Below are positions 7,643-16,463 of a stretch of DNA of 27,021 bases, one piece after another. The DNA comes from CAZOKO01 sp964580455. GTDB taxonomy: Bacteria > Desulfobacterota > WTBG01. How positions within the stretch are numbered: position 1 is the stretch's first letter; each line of letters begins with the position of its first letter. Where the stretch lies: contig CAZOKO010000030.1 of assembly GCA_964580455.1 (NCBI GenBank), forward strand, positions 1 through 27,021, given 5' to 3'. The notes under the pieces are model-generated. The model had not been told where the DNA came from. It saw only the letters and a list, made by a program, of their open reading frames with translations, and searched no databases. The position numbers and the translations under genes were made by a program.

Positions 7643-8824
7643 TTGAATATTTCGGTTCCTGGTTTTCTCGCGGGTGGTATAAATTCAGGAATAAAAGAAA
7701 GTAATAAAAAAGATCTGGGGCTAATTTTCTCTGAACAGCCATCAACTACTGTTGGTGTATTTACAACCAATAAAATTAAAGCGGCTCCTGTCATAATAAC
7801 CAGAGAAAAGATGAAGCAGAATAAATCTCAGGCTATTATTGTTAACAGTGGTAATGCTAATGCTTGTACGGGGCTCACAGGGCTACAGAATGCGAGTGAC
7901 TTATGTAAATTAATATCTGAGGAATTGAGTATATCTGAACAGCTGGTAATGGTATCATCGACTGGTATAATAGGGAAAACACTCCCTATGGATAGAATAA
8001 AAACTAATATTCCCCGTCTGGTTAAATTGTTGTCTCCCTCGGGTCTTAACGATTTCTCTGAAGCTATCATGACTACTGATACCTTCCCTAAAATAGTTGT
8101 CAAAAAGGAGGTGATTGACGAAAGAGAAGTAACAATTTGTGGAGTAGCTAAGGGTTCGGGGATGATTATGCCAAACATGGCAACCTTATTATCTTTCATC
8201 ATTACAGATTTATCAATAAAACCAGACCTTTTAGAAGAACTTTTTAGGGAAGCTGTTGACAGCTCTTTTAATCAAATTACAATAGATGGAGCGACAAGTA
8301 CGAATGATATGGTTATAATGATGGCCAATGGAAGAGCAGGAAATTCTATGCTCATAAATAAATCTTCCGATTTGCAGATATTTAAAAACTCTTTGAATGA
8401 CATTTTTTGCGATTTGAAAAAAATGATTCTTAAAGACGCTGAAGGAGCTACTAAGATAATAAATATTCAAGTTGTATGTGCAAAAAGTGATGAAGAAGCA
8501 AAAATAATTGCCTATCAGATAGCAAATTCAAATCTCGTAAAAACTGCTTTTTTTGGGGAAGACCCTAACTGGGGCCGTATATTGGCAGCTATAGGCAGTA
8601 TAGATGCTGACATAATCCCTGGACAAATTGACATTTACTTTGATGATGTTATAGTAGTAGAAAAAAGCATCAGTACAGGTATGGAATTACAAGCAAAGGA
8701 TATTCTCAAAAAGTCGGAGTTTCAGATAAATGTTAACTTACACAGTGGTCATGGAACTGCAAAAGTTGGCACTGTCGATCTAACTACCGAATATGTAAAG
8801 ATTAATGCTTGTTATCCAACATAA
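7643..8824 (+). CDS. argJ: Bifunctional ornithine acetyltransferase / N-acetylglutamate synthase ArgJ
   Basis: ArgJ transfers the acetyl group from N-acetylornithine to glutamate (arginine synthesis, cyclic route) and in bifunctional forms also uses acetyl-CoA. A TTG start lies 11 bases after AAAGGA; 393 residues, normal length. Seen: VNSGNANACTG (68-78), SSTGIIG (105-111), TTDTFPK, the self-cleavage motif KGSGMIMPNMATLLSF with Thr181 as the predicted nucleophile (cut between Ala180 and Thr181), TSTNDMV, and GEDPNWGRI. The C-terminus DLTTEYVKINACYPT has the family form. No other arg gene is adjacent. Whether it is mono- or bifunctional cannot be told from the sequence. Confidence 0.96.
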   Translation: MNISVPGFLAGGINSGIKESNKKDLGLIFSEQPSTTVGVFTTNKIKAAPVIITREKMKQNKSQAIIVNSGNANACTGLTGLQNASDLCKLISEELSISEQLVMVSSTGIIGKTLPMDRIKTNIPRLVKLLSPSGLNDFSEAIMTTDTFPKIVVKKEVIDEREVTICGVAKGSGMIMPNMATLLSFIITDLSIKPDLLEELFREAVDSSFNQITIDGATSTNDMVIMMANGRAGNSMLINKSSDLQIFKNSLNDIFCDLKKMILKDAEGATKIINIQVVCAKSDEEAKIIAYQIANSNLVKTAFFGEDPNWGRILAAIGSIDADIIPGQIDIYFDDVIVVEKSISTGMELQAKDILKKSEFQINVNLHSGHGTAKVGTVDLTTEYVKINACYPT

Positions 8825-8853
8825 TATGGCTTAAAATCAGTTTGACTGTACTT

Positions 8854-8882
8854 TTGCACATTTTTCTCTTGCAAAATATTAT
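8854..8882 (+). promoter_or_regulatory. Sigma-70-type promoter of the rpsB operon
   Basis: TTGCAC (8854-8859), a spacer of exactly 17 bases and TATTAT (8877-8882) lie about 75 bases before rpsB. Transcription would start near 8889, leaving about 70 bases of leader. A second candidate, TTGACG (8909-8914) with TAATAA (8931-8936) at 16 bases, would start close to the ribosome site. rpsB leaders are often bound by S2 for feedback control; I cannot identify such a site here. Confidence 0.55.
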
Positions 8883-8958
8883 CTGGTATGCTAACAAGAT
8901 AAGCTATTTTGACGTTTAAACAAACATATTTAATAATTTATTTGAAAGAGAGGTGCTC

Positions 8959-9708
8959 TTGGCGATTTTAAGTATGAAACAACTATTAGAAGCTGGAGTT
9001 CATTTTGGACATCAAACAAAGCGATGGAACCCAAAGATGAAACCATATATTTTTGGTGCCAGAAACGGTATCTACATTATAGATTTGCAGAAAACTGTTA
9101 CACTTTTCGAAGAAGTATATAACTTCGTTGTGGATGCAGTAGCTAATGGTGAAAAAGTCCTTTTTGTAGGTACTAAAAAGCAGGCTCAGGATTCAACAGC
9201 AGAGGAATCCAAGAGATGTGGTATGTTCTATGTTAATAAGCGATGGTTGGGAGGTGCCCTAACTAATTTCAAAACCATAAAAAAGAATATTCAAAAACTA
9301 AAAGATCTGGAAGCTATGACAACCGATGGAAGAACTGAACAATTGTCAAAAAAAGAGGCTCTGGAAATTGATAGAGAAATTGCAAAGCTGGACCACAGCA
9401 TGGGTGGAATAAAAGATATGGAACAGGTTCCAGGCGTAATATGCATTATAGATCCTAAAAAGGAAAGAATAGCGGCTGCTGAGGCTAAAAAACTGGGGAT
9501 TCCATCAATTGGCCTCCTGGATACAAACTGTGATCCAGATGATGTGGATTACGTCGTTCCAGGCAATGATGATGCTATAAAAGCAATTAGACTCTTTAAC
9601 TCTAAGATTGCAGATGCTTGTATAGAAGGAAAGCGTAGGTTTGAGGAAAGAATTCAGGCTGAAAGTGCAAAGGAGTCTGATGAAGGGGAGGATAAAAACG
9701 ATAGCTAA
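8959..9708 (+). CDS. rpsB: 30S ribosomal protein S2
   Basis: S2 binds late to the head of the small subunit and is needed to recruit S1. I start it at TTG 8959, five bases after GAGAGG, giving MAILSMKQLLEAGVHFGHQ, which matches the family N-terminus; the in-frame GTG 8953 would overlap the ribosome site. 249 residues. Seen: KRWNPKMKPYIFGARNGIYI, GTKKQAQD, NKRWLGGALTNFKTI, and a DTNCDPDDVDYVVPGNDDA segment. The C-terminal tail is short and acidic. First gene of a translation operon with tsf, pyrH and frr. Confidence 0.97.
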   Translation: MAILSMKQLLEAGVHFGHQTKRWNPKMKPYIFGARNGIYIIDLQKTVTLFEEVYNFVVDAVANGEKVLFVGTKKQAQDSTAEESKRCGMFYVNKRWLGGALTNFKTIKKNIQKLKDLEAMTTDGRTEQLSKKEALEIDREIAKLDHSMGGIKDMEQVPGVICIIDPKKERIAAAEAKKLGIPSIGLLDTNCDPDDVDYVVPGNDDAIKAIRLFNSKIADACIEGKRRFEERIQAESAKESDEGEDKNDS

Positions 9709-9736
9709 AGAAATGACCAATGGATCGGAGGAGGAA

Positions 9737-10333
9737 ATGGAAATAAGCGCATCGATGGTGAAGCAGTTACGTGAAAAGACAGGTGCTCCTATGATGGATT
9801 GTAAAAAGGCCCTAGTCGAAAGCAATGGAAATATGGAAAAGGCTATTGTTTACCTTAGGCAAAAAAGCTTAACAACCGCAGCAAAAAAGTCTGCCCGAGT
9901 AACGACCGAAGGTGTTATTAGCTCTTATATTCATCCAGGCGGCAAATTGGGTGTTATCCTGGAGTTAAATTGCGAGTCAGATTTTGTTGCACAGAATGAT
10001 GATTTTAAGGAACTCAGCAAAAACATGGTAATGCATGTTACTGCACTAAATCCACTTTACATAAACAGGGAGGATGTCAACCCCGAGGTTATTGAAAAAG
10101 AGAGAGGGATTTATTTAACGCAGGCAAAAAATTCTGGCAAACCGGATAAGATCTGGGATAAGATTGTTGATGGAAGAATGGAAAAGTTTTTTTCGGAAGT
10201 GTGTTTAATGGAACAAAAATATATTAAAGACGATAAACTTACCATAAAAGATGTAGTCAATGAGGTAATAGCGAGGCTGGGAGAAAAAATTTCCGTTAGA
10301 CGTTTTGTCAGATATCAGCTTGGTGAGGAATAG
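9737..10333 (+). CDS. tsf: Elongation factor Ts
   Basis: EF-Ts exchanges GDP for GTP on EF-Tu. The open frame runs further upstream, inside rpsB, but the true start is ATG 9737: it follows GGAGGAGGA directly and gives MEISASMVKQLREKTGAPMM, the usual N-terminal UBA-like domain. 198 residues, the short type (E. coli has 283), with one core subdomain. Seen: DCKKALVESNGNMEKAI, the ESDFVAQNDDF motif that contacts EF-Tu, and the conserved end VRRFVRYQLGEE. It lies 28 bases after rpsB. Confidence 0.97.
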   Translation: MEISASMVKQLREKTGAPMMDCKKALVESNGNMEKAIVYLRQKSLTTAAKKSARVTTEGVISSYIHPGGKLGVILELNCESDFVAQNDDFKELSKNMVMHVTALNPLYINREDVNPEVIEKERGIYLTQAKNSGKPDKIWDKIVDGRMEKFFSEVCLMEQKYIKDDKLTIKDVVNEVIARLGEKISVRRFVRYQLGEE

Positions 10334-10362
10334 ACTCAATAGCATTTTTCTGGAATTGAAAC

Positions 10363-11076
10363 TTGAAACAAAAATACCATAGAATTCTACTTAAGCTTAG
10401 TGGTGAGGTATTAACAGGTGACAAAAGCTATGGCATAAGTCCTTCAGTAATTGGCAGGATTTCAGGTGAAATCAAGGAGGTTGTCGGCTTAGGAATAGAA
10501 GTTGGTATTGTAATTGGAGGTGGCAATATTTTTAGAGGTATATCTGCTGATAAACAGGATATAGACCGCGTATCAGCTGATTATATGGGTATGCTTGCCA
10601 CTATTATTAACAGCCTTGCTTTACAGGATGCTATAGAAAGGAAGGGAATACCCAGCAGAGTACTTTCTGCTATATCAATGCCACAAGTAGCAGAACCTTA
10701 TATTAGGCGTCGTGCAACACGTCATCTTGAAAAAAAGAGGGTTGTCATTTTTGCGGCTGGAACAGGCAATCCCTACTTTTCGACAGATACAGCTGCTGCT
10801 CTCAGGGCAATAGAAATAAATGCGGAAATTATTTTAAAAGCAACCAAAGTAGATGGTCTCTATGATAAGGACCCACTTATCTACAAGGATGCTACCAGAT
10901 ACCGCGAGATTAGTTATTTGGAAGTCTTAAATAAGGGTCTGAAAGTAATAGATGCTACGGCCGTTTCTCTTTGTATGGACAATAACCTCCCAATGATTAT
11001 CTTTAATCTTACTTCATCTGGAAACATTAAAAAGGTAGTCCTGGGAGATAATATTGGAACTACTATAAAGGGCTAA
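10363..11076 (+). CDS. pyrH: UMP kinase
   Basis: PyrH phosphorylates UMP to UDP in pyrimidine nucleotide synthesis; it is a hexameric amino-acid-kinase-fold enzyme in the cytoplasm. 237 residues, normal length. Seen: LLKLSGEVLTG near the start, VIGGGNIFRG (phosphate binding), DYMGMLATIINSLALQDA, GTGNPYFSTDTAAALRA, KATKVDGLYDKDP, and the C-terminal VIDATAVSLCMDN. The TTG at 10363 is the first reasonable start and has only a weak ribosome site, so translation may depend on the upstream genes. The tsf-pyrH-frr order is a common bacterial arrangement. Confidence 0.96.
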   Translation: MKQKYHRILLKLSGEVLTGDKSYGISPSVIGRISGEIKEVVGLGIEVGIVIGGGNIFRGISADKQDIDRVSADYMGMLATIINSLALQDAIERKGIPSRVLSAISMPQVAEPYIRRRATRHLEKKRVVIFAAGTGNPYFSTDTAAALRAIEINAEIILKATKVDGLYDKDPLIYKDATRYREISYLEVLNKGLKVIDATAVSLCMDNNLPMIIFNLTSSGNIKKVVLGDNIGTTIKG

Positions 11077-11079
11077 TTA

Positions 11080-11637
11080 ATGAGTGAAGAATCATTTAAA
11101 GAATTTAAAGAACAAATGAATAAATCCATAGATGCTTTGCATAGAGATTTAAATCGGATACGAACGGGAAGGGCATCGTTGAGTTTGCTTGATAGTATTA
11201 AGGTAGATTATTATGGTACATTAACTCCCATAAATCAAATTGCCACCCTTTCTGTCCCTGAGAGTAGATTGATGACCATTCAACCCTGGGATACTAATAT
11301 TATTGGTGATATTGAGAAGGCTATTCAAAAATCTGAACTGGGTTTAAATCCTATGAATGATGGAAAAATTATTCGCATTAGCATTCCCAGTCTTTCAGAG
11401 GAGCGCAGGAAAGAGCTTGTTAAATTAGTAAAAAAAACAATAGAAGATTGCAAAATATCCTTAAGGAATCACCGAAGGGACATAAATGAAAAACTTAAGG
11501 AGATGAAAAAAGAAAAAGAGATTTCGGAAGACGAATATTTCAAAAAACACGATGAGATACAAATAATAACAGACGAATTTGTCTCACAATGCAATAAGAT
11601 TTCAGATGACAAAGAAAAGGAAATCCTTGAATTTTAA
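11080..11637 (+). CDS. frr: Ribosome recycling factor
   Basis: RRF works with EF-G to split the post-termination ribosome. 185 residues, the usual size. Seen: the helical N-terminus, DLNRIRTGRASLSLLDSIKV, DYYGTLTPINQIATLSVPE, IQPWD, LGLNPMNDGKIIRISIPSLS, ERRKELVKLVKK, then a long helix to the C-terminus. ATG start three bases after the pyrH stop, so probably coupled. No deviation from the family apart from ordinary substitutions. Confidence 0.97.
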   Translation: MSEESFKEFKEQMNKSIDALHRDLNRIRTGRASLSLLDSIKVDYYGTLTPINQIATLSVPESRLMTIQPWDTNIIGDIEKAIQKSELGLNPMNDGKIIRISIPSLSEERRKELVKLVKKTIEDCKISLRNHRRDINEKLKEMKKEKEISEDEYFKKHDEIQIITDEFVSQCNKISDDKEKEILEF

Positions 11638-11682
11638 TGCTTTGTGATCCACTAATATACTTTTAGAAAAGGGGGTGATCTT

Positions 11683-11853
11683 GTGGCTTATAAAATAACT
11701 GAAGAGTGTGTAGCTTGTGGTACTTGCGCTGAGGAGTGTCCTTCAGATGCCATCAATGAAGGTGATGATATTTATACGATCAATCTGGATGAATGCACTG
11801 AATGTGGCACATGCAAAGAAGTCTGTCCCACAGAAGCAATCATAGAAGAGTAA
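11683..11853 (+). CDS. 2[4Fe-4S] ferredoxin
   Basis: A 56-residue protein on a GTG start with a strong ribosome site (AGGGGGTGAT). It has two clusters of the CxxCxxCxxxCP type: CVACGTCAEECP (Cys9, 12, 15, 19) and CTECGTCKEVCP (Cys38, 41, 44, 48), each followed by an acidic-Ala-Ile turn, the pattern of clostridial-type ferredoxins. It should be a small soluble low-potential electron carrier. It sits 45 bases after frr and just before a terminator, as the last gene of the rpsB unit or as a short unit of its own. Its redox partner cannot be read from the context; dxr and uppS nearby do not use a ferredoxin. Confidence 0.93.
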   Translation: MAYKITEECVACGTCAEECPSDAINEGDDIYTINLDECTECGTCKEVCPTEAIIEE

Positions 11854-11898
11854 GGTTCTTGTGCCGAGGTTAAACTCGGCACGAACCCCCTCCTTTTT
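11854..11898 (+). terminator. Rho-independent terminator after the ferredoxin gene
   Basis: It begins right after the TAA. Stem GTGCCGAG (11861-11868) with CTCGGCAC (11875-11882), six-base loop, extended below a TT bulge by GGTTC (11854-11858) with GAACC (11883-11887), then CCCTCC and TTTTT. It would separate the rpsB-to-ferredoxin unit from uppS. Confidence 0.7.
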
Positions 11899-12008
11899 GA
11901 CTTCTTTCCAGTCTCCAACACTCCCATCACTTCCTGTGAATGGCATTAACAGGGGGTTCAAGATACCTGGCATTTCAATAAGTTATAGTAATATCGAGAC
12001 TTATTATC

Positions 12009-12770
12009 ATGGAACAGATAAACAAAGACAAATTGCCCAGGCATATTGCTATCATAATGGACGGAAATGGTCGTTGGGCAGAAAAACGATCTCTAAACCG
12101 AATTGCTGGTCACCGGACAGGTATTAAAAAAGCAAAAGAGGTTATTCGTTCCTGCAGGGAATTAGGCATTGAGGTATTAACACTTTATGCTTTCTCGACT
12201 GAGAATTGGAAGAGGCCTCAGAGAGAGATAAAAGCACTTATGGCCCTTTTAAAAAGGTTTCTCCGTGCTGAAGGAAAAGAATTAATTGAAAACAATATCC
12301 GTCTCAATACCATTGGTAACATTGTTGATCTTCCCAAAGATGTCAGTCAGGTTCTACAGGAAGTTATGCAAAAAACAAAGAGAAATACAGGTATGGTTTT
12401 GAATGCAGCTTTGAGCTACAGTGGAAGGGATGAAATTATCCGGGCGGTAAAAAATATTATAGCACATGTCCAGCAAGGGGAAATGACAACCAAACAGGTA
12501 AATGAAGAGATTTTTTCACAGTATCTATTCACCTCTGGATTGCCAGATCCAGATTTGCTTATAAGAACCAGTGGAGAGCTTCGAATTAGTAATTTTCTAT
12601 TATGGCAAATGGCTTATACAGAAATATATGTTACTGATATCCTCTGGCCTGACTTCAATAAAGATAATTTAATTGATGCTATAGCAGATTATCAAAAGAG
12701 GGAAAGAAGGTACGGTCTTATACAGCAGCAAATAAACACACAGTCTGATTTTAGGCAGGAGGAGATTTAA
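12009..12770 (+). CDS. uppS: Undecaprenyl (cis-prenyl) diphosphate synthase
   Basis: UppS adds isopentenyl units in cis to farnesyl diphosphate to make the C55 lipid carrier for peptidoglycan and other cell-wall polymers. 253 residues. Seen: HIAIIMDGNGRWA with catalytic Asp18, HRTGIKKAKEVIR, LTLYAFSTENWKRP (with the conserved Asn and Trp), LNAALSYSGRDEI, and the C-terminal DLLIRTSGELRISNF and EIYVTDILWPDF. Distinct from long-chain trans synthases, which have DDxxD. ATG start; the ribosome site is poor. First gene of a uppS-cdsA-dxr-rseP group that is widely conserved in bacteria. Confidence 0.97.
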   Translation: MEQINKDKLPRHIAIIMDGNGRWAEKRSLNRIAGHRTGIKKAKEVIRSCRELGIEVLTLYAFSTENWKRPQREIKALMALLKRFLRAEGKELIENNIRLNTIGNIVDLPKDVSQVLQEVMQKTKRNTGMVLNAALSYSGRDEIIRAVKNIIAHVQQGEMTTKQVNEEIFSQYLFTSGLPDPDLLIRTSGELRISNFLLWQMAYTEIYVTDILWPDFNKDNLIDAIADYQKRERRYGLIQQQINTQSDFRQEEI

Positions 12771-12797
12771 GAGATTAATTGAGTAGCGGAATCTTAC

Positions 12798-13658
12798 TTG
12801 GTTTATAATAATTTGTTAGCTAAAAGGATAATAACAGGGTTAATTCTAATACCGATTATTATTGCCTTGATTTATTGGGGCAAGGAGAGCATTTTTCTAG
12901 TTATTATTATGCTGGTTTCAAGCCTTGCCCTCTTGGAATTTGTAAAAATAAATCTGTCTGGTGAAGTAATCACAGAAGCACTTGCTCTAACTGCGGGTTT
13001 GGCGATTGTATGGTTTATAAATTACTATCAGGAGCATCTGACTTTTAGTGCAATCGATGGAATGAGTTGCTTTATAACCTGGTCGATAGCACTAATTACA
13101 CTCACTGCTTTTATTGTATTATTTATACATCTGATTTTTTACCCCAGAAATGTAATTTTAATAAACAAGTCTCTCATTGCAGTCATTGGCATAGCATATG
13201 TAAGTTTATTCTTATCTTATCTTATACTGATAAGAGGAGAAACGAACGGAAGAAGCTGGATATTCTTCATGCTTATTGTGATATGGTTTGGAGATAGTGG
13301 AGCATATGCTATAGGAAACATGTTAGGAAAGCACCAACTCTGTCATCTTATAAGTCCTAAAAAAACGTTTGAAGGTGCCCTGGGGGGGATAGCAGCCAGC
13401 TTTATTGCAGTATTAATTGCTAAGATATTTTTCCTGAAAGAGCTTGCAATAGCTCACCTAATAATACTGGCTCTTGGAATTGCAGTTATAGGTCAATTAG
13501 GAGACCTTTGCGAATCAACTTTTAAGCGGGCAAATGGTCTCAAGGATTCTGGTAATATTCTGCCAGGACATGGAGGAATGCTTGATCGAATTGACAGCCT
13601 CCTTTTTGTTGCCCCATTCGTTTACTATTATAAGCTATTGATTTTAAATTACATGTGA
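12798..13658 (+). CDS. cdsA: Phosphatidate cytidylyltransferase (CDP-diglyceride synthase)
   Basis: CdsA makes CDP-diacylglycerol from phosphatidate and CTP, the branch point of phospholipid synthesis, at the inner membrane. 286 residues with about seven to eight hydrophobic segments (for example IITGLILIPIIIALIYW near the start and LIILALGIAVIG near residue 220). The family signature is at the C-terminus: STFKRANGLKDSGNILPGHG, then GMLDRIDSL. The TTG start is uncertain because no clear ribosome site is present. It is the source of substrate for PssA encoded at 20914-21705. Confidence 0.95.
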   Translation: MVYNNLLAKRIITGLILIPIIIALIYWGKESIFLVIIMLVSSLALLEFVKINLSGEVITEALALTAGLAIVWFINYYQEHLTFSAIDGMSCFITWSIALITLTAFIVLFIHLIFYPRNVILINKSLIAVIGIAYVSLFLSYLILIRGETNGRSWIFFMLIVIWFGDSGAYAIGNMLGKHQLCHLISPKKTFEGALGGIAASFIAVLIAKIFFLKELAIAHLIILALGIAVIGQLGDLCESTFKRANGLKDSGNILPGHGGMLDRIDSLLFVAPFVYYYKLLILNYM

Positions 13659-13716
13659 TAAAAAATACGATTAATAAAGAGGCAAAGCAGCAGAATAATA
13701 TGATGGAGAATTTAGA

Positions 13717-14880
13717 TTGCTGAAACGTTTATCGGTTCTGGGTTCTACTGGTTCGATAGGGATAAATACCCTTGATATCGTCAGACGTTTTCCTGACAGA
13801 TTCAGTATTGAGGGACTTGCGGCAGGGAAAAATCTCAAACTTTTGAGAGAGCAGATTAGTGTATTCAAACCCCGAATTGTGTCTGTACTGACTGAAAGGT
13901 TAGCCAGAGAACTTAAAAAACTTCTTTCCAGAAACTGCAAGTCGGAAATCGTCTACGGGGAAGAAGGTTTAGCGTTAGTTGCCAGTTTGGAAGAAGTAGA
14001 TTTAGTAGTGTCTGCTATCGTTGGTTCAGCCGGATTGCTTCCTACTTTTACAGCCATTGAAAAAGGTAAACATATCGCTCTGGCAAATAAAGAAACACTG
14101 GTGATGGCTGGCAAGATAGTTATGAAAGAAGCTCGCAAGCAAAATGTGAAAATTATACCTGTTGATAGTGAGCACAGTGCCATTTTTCAGTCATTACAGG
14201 GACACAAAAAAAAATACCTTAAAAATATAATTCTAACTGCATCCGGAGGTCCCTTCCTGAGATATTCTTACAAAAAACTGGGAACTGTTACACCGAAAGA
14301 GGCTCTCAAACATCCAAATTGGGCAATGGGGAGAAAAGTGACTATTGATTCTGCTTCCTTAATGAATAAGGGATTGGAGGTAATTGAAGCGAGATGGTTA
14401 TTTGATATACCATTAAAAAAAATCAAAGTTTACATCCATCCCCAAAGTGTCATTCATGCAATGGTAGAATATATTGACGGGAGTGTTATTGCTCAGTTAT
14501 CTAACCCGGATATGAGAGGACCGATATCATATGCGCTATCACAACCAGATAGGATAAATACTGAACTATCTTCTTTGAATTTATTAAAGATCGGCAAATT
14601 GAATTTTATTCCCCCAAACCACAAAAAATTTCCTGCTTTAGCTTTAGCTTATAATGCACTGGAAGATGGAGAAACCATGCCTGCTGTCTTAAATGCTGCT
14701 AATGAAGTGGCTGTGAATGATTTTCTCAGAAGAAAGATAAGTTTTACGGATATACCTAAGATTATTGAAGAGACTATGAACCTCCACCACTCCAAAAATA
14801 TTATTTGCCTTGAAGATGTCCTTGCAGCAGACATGTGGGCTCGACAAAAGGCTTCAGAGATAATTTCTCATCTGAATTAA
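13717..14880 (+). CDS. dxr: 1-deoxy-D-xylulose 5-phosphate reductoisomerase
   Basis: Dxr rearranges and reduces DXP to MEP with NADPH, the committed step of the MEP isoprenoid route that feeds UppS. 387 residues. Seen: NADPH loop GSTGSIG (9-15), ALANKETLV (121-129), metal ligands Asp150 and Glu152 in PVDSEHSAIFQSLQG with Glu221 in MNKGLEVIEARWLF, substrate segments TASGGPF and HPNWAMGRKVTIDSAS, and HPQSVIHAMVEY. TTG start with GGAG about nine bases upstream. It shows that the host uses the MEP rather than the mevalonate pathway. Confidence 0.97.
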   Translation: MLKRLSVLGSTGSIGINTLDIVRRFPDRFSIEGLAAGKNLKLLREQISVFKPRIVSVLTERLARELKKLLSRNCKSEIVYGEEGLALVASLEEVDLVVSAIVGSAGLLPTFTAIEKGKHIALANKETLVMAGKIVMKEARKQNVKIIPVDSEHSAIFQSLQGHKKKYLKNIILTASGGPFLRYSYKKLGTVTPKEALKHPNWAMGRKVTIDSASLMNKGLEVIEARWLFDIPLKKIKVYIHPQSVIHAMVEYIDGSVIAQLSNPDMRGPISYALSQPDRINTELSSLNLLKIGKLNFIPPNHKKFPALALAYNALEDGETMPAVLNAANEVAVNDFLRRKISFTDIPKIIEETMNLHHSKNIICLEDVLAADMWARQKASEIISHLN

Positions 14881-14915
14881 AACCAATTAAAATCTCTAAA
14901 CGTTAGGCTATTATT

Positions 14916-16457
14916 ATGATTATTTTAATATCTTTTACTATTGTAATTGGAATTCTTGTCTTTGTTCATGAATTTGGACATTTCATAATTGCCAAAAAAA
15001 CCGGGGTAGGAGTAGAGAAGTTCTCTTTAGGTTTTGGCCCTAAACTAATAGGATTTAAAAAGGGTGAAACCCAGTATATGATTTCAGCCATACCTCTTGG
15101 GGGGTATGTCAAACTAAAAGGAGAGGACCCTGATGATCCTATAACCGATGATCCAAAAGAATTCAGGTCACGTAGTATAGGAGTAAGAGCAGCAATTATT
15201 TCAGCAGGACCTTTAATGAATTTTCTTCTAACTTTTTTTCTTATGCCTATTGTATTCATTATAGGTATTCAAGTGCCTGTATTTTTGGATAATAAACCAG
15301 TAGTTAGATGGGTCTCTGAAAATTCACCTGCCAAGATTGCAGGTTTGAAGATGGGAGATTGCATACTCACAGTTAATGGGGAAAAAGTTGATAACTGGAA
15401 GATGTTTAATGCCCTCACCCAAACGCAGACAGGAAAGGACGTAAAAATAGAGTTTGAAAGAAACAATACTATTCAAGAAAAAGTGGTTACTACTCATTCA
15501 GATATCTTAAGCATGGAAAGAATTGGTGTCTTTCACAAAATGGATCCTCAAGTGGGGGGGATAATTAATAATTCACCTGCGCAGGAAGCTGGTTTGCAAC
15601 CAGGCGATCTCATTAAAGATATCGCTGGTACAGGTATAACCCATTGGGTACAGATGTCAGAAATTATCAGAAAGTATCCGGGAGAGGAAATAAGATTTAA
15701 AATTAAAAGGGATGGAAAAGATTTAGCCTTTAACTTTAATATTAAACCGGATGCTATAATAGATGTGGTACAGGAAACTTCTCCCGCTGAATTAGCTGGT
15801 CTAAAAGCTGGCGACACTATACTGACAATAAACTCTAATGACGTTTACCATTGGAAAGAAGCACTCCTTAAGAAAGATTTCTCCAAAGAAGTGATGCTAA
15901 AATTTGAAATTATTCGTGATGCAGAAAAAATTAATATTACAGTTATATCTCAGTATATTCAAGATATAGGAATTGAGGTAAGTGGAAAGATAGGAATTAT
16001 GCCACATGAAGAAATAATCTTTAAAAGGTTTGGAATATTTGCCTCACTGAAAGAGGGGTTTAAACAGGCTTTTGAGATGACAGAACTTACTCTCTGGGCG
16101 CTGGGAAAATTGTTCACCTTAAGTATTTCACTAAAGACACTCGGCGGTCCCATAATGATTGCAAAAATGACTGGTACTGCAGCAAAATCAGGTGTATCTT
16201 CTCTTCTAATCTTTACGGCTTTTCTCAGTCTTAACTTGGGTATCATCAATCTGCTGCCTATACCTATACTTGATGGGGGCCACTTACTATTCTTATTAAT
16301 TGAGTTGATCATTAGAAGGCCTTTAGGAACAAAAAAAATGGAAATCGCACAAAAAATCGGATTTGCCATACTTATACTTCTTCTTATAACAGTTACCTAT
16401 AATGATATCTTAAGATCTGTTCCTCAAAAATATTTAGATTTCCTTCCCTGGAAGTAA
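14916..16457 (+). CDS. rseP: RseP/site-2 protease family membrane zinc protease with three PDZ domains
   Basis: Intramembrane metalloprotease; in E. coli RseP cuts the anti-sigma factor RseA and clears signal peptide remnants. 513 residues, longer than the roughly 450 of E. coli. Seen: HEFGH (His18, Glu19, His22) in the first membrane helix, the GGYVKLKGEDP loop (62-72), RAAIISAGPLMNFLLTFF (91-108), and the second active-site motif NLLPIPILDGGH with Asp453. Between them are three PDZ-like repeats, each with SPA-x3-AGL-x2-GD: about 127-195, 211-276 and 283-345. E. coli RseP has two and many homologues one. It follows dxr by 35 bases. The protease call is firm; the substrate is unknown. Confidence 0.95.
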   Translation: MIILISFTIVIGILVFVHEFGHFIIAKKTGVGVEKFSLGFGPKLIGFKKGETQYMISAIPLGGYVKLKGEDPDDPITDDPKEFRSRSIGVRAAIISAGPLMNFLLTFFLMPIVFIIGIQVPVFLDNKPVVRWVSENSPAKIAGLKMGDCILTVNGEKVDNWKMFNALTQTQTGKDVKIEFERNNTIQEKVVTTHSDILSMERIGVFHKMDPQVGGIINNSPAQEAGLQPGDLIKDIAGTGITHWVQMSEIIRKYPGEEIRFKIKRDGKDLAFNFNIKPDAIIDVVQETSPAELAGLKAGDTILTINSNDVYHWKEALLKKDFSKEVMLKFEIIRDAEKINITVISQYIQDIGIEVSGKIGIMPHEEIIFKRFGIFASLKEGFKQAFEMTELTLWALGKLFTLSISLKTLGGPIMIAKMTGTAAKSGVSSLLIFTAFLSLNLGIINLLPIPILDGGHLLFLLIELIIRRPLGTKKMEIAQKIGFAILILLLITVTYNDILRSVPQKYLDFLPWK

Positions 16458-16463
16458 ATAGCA

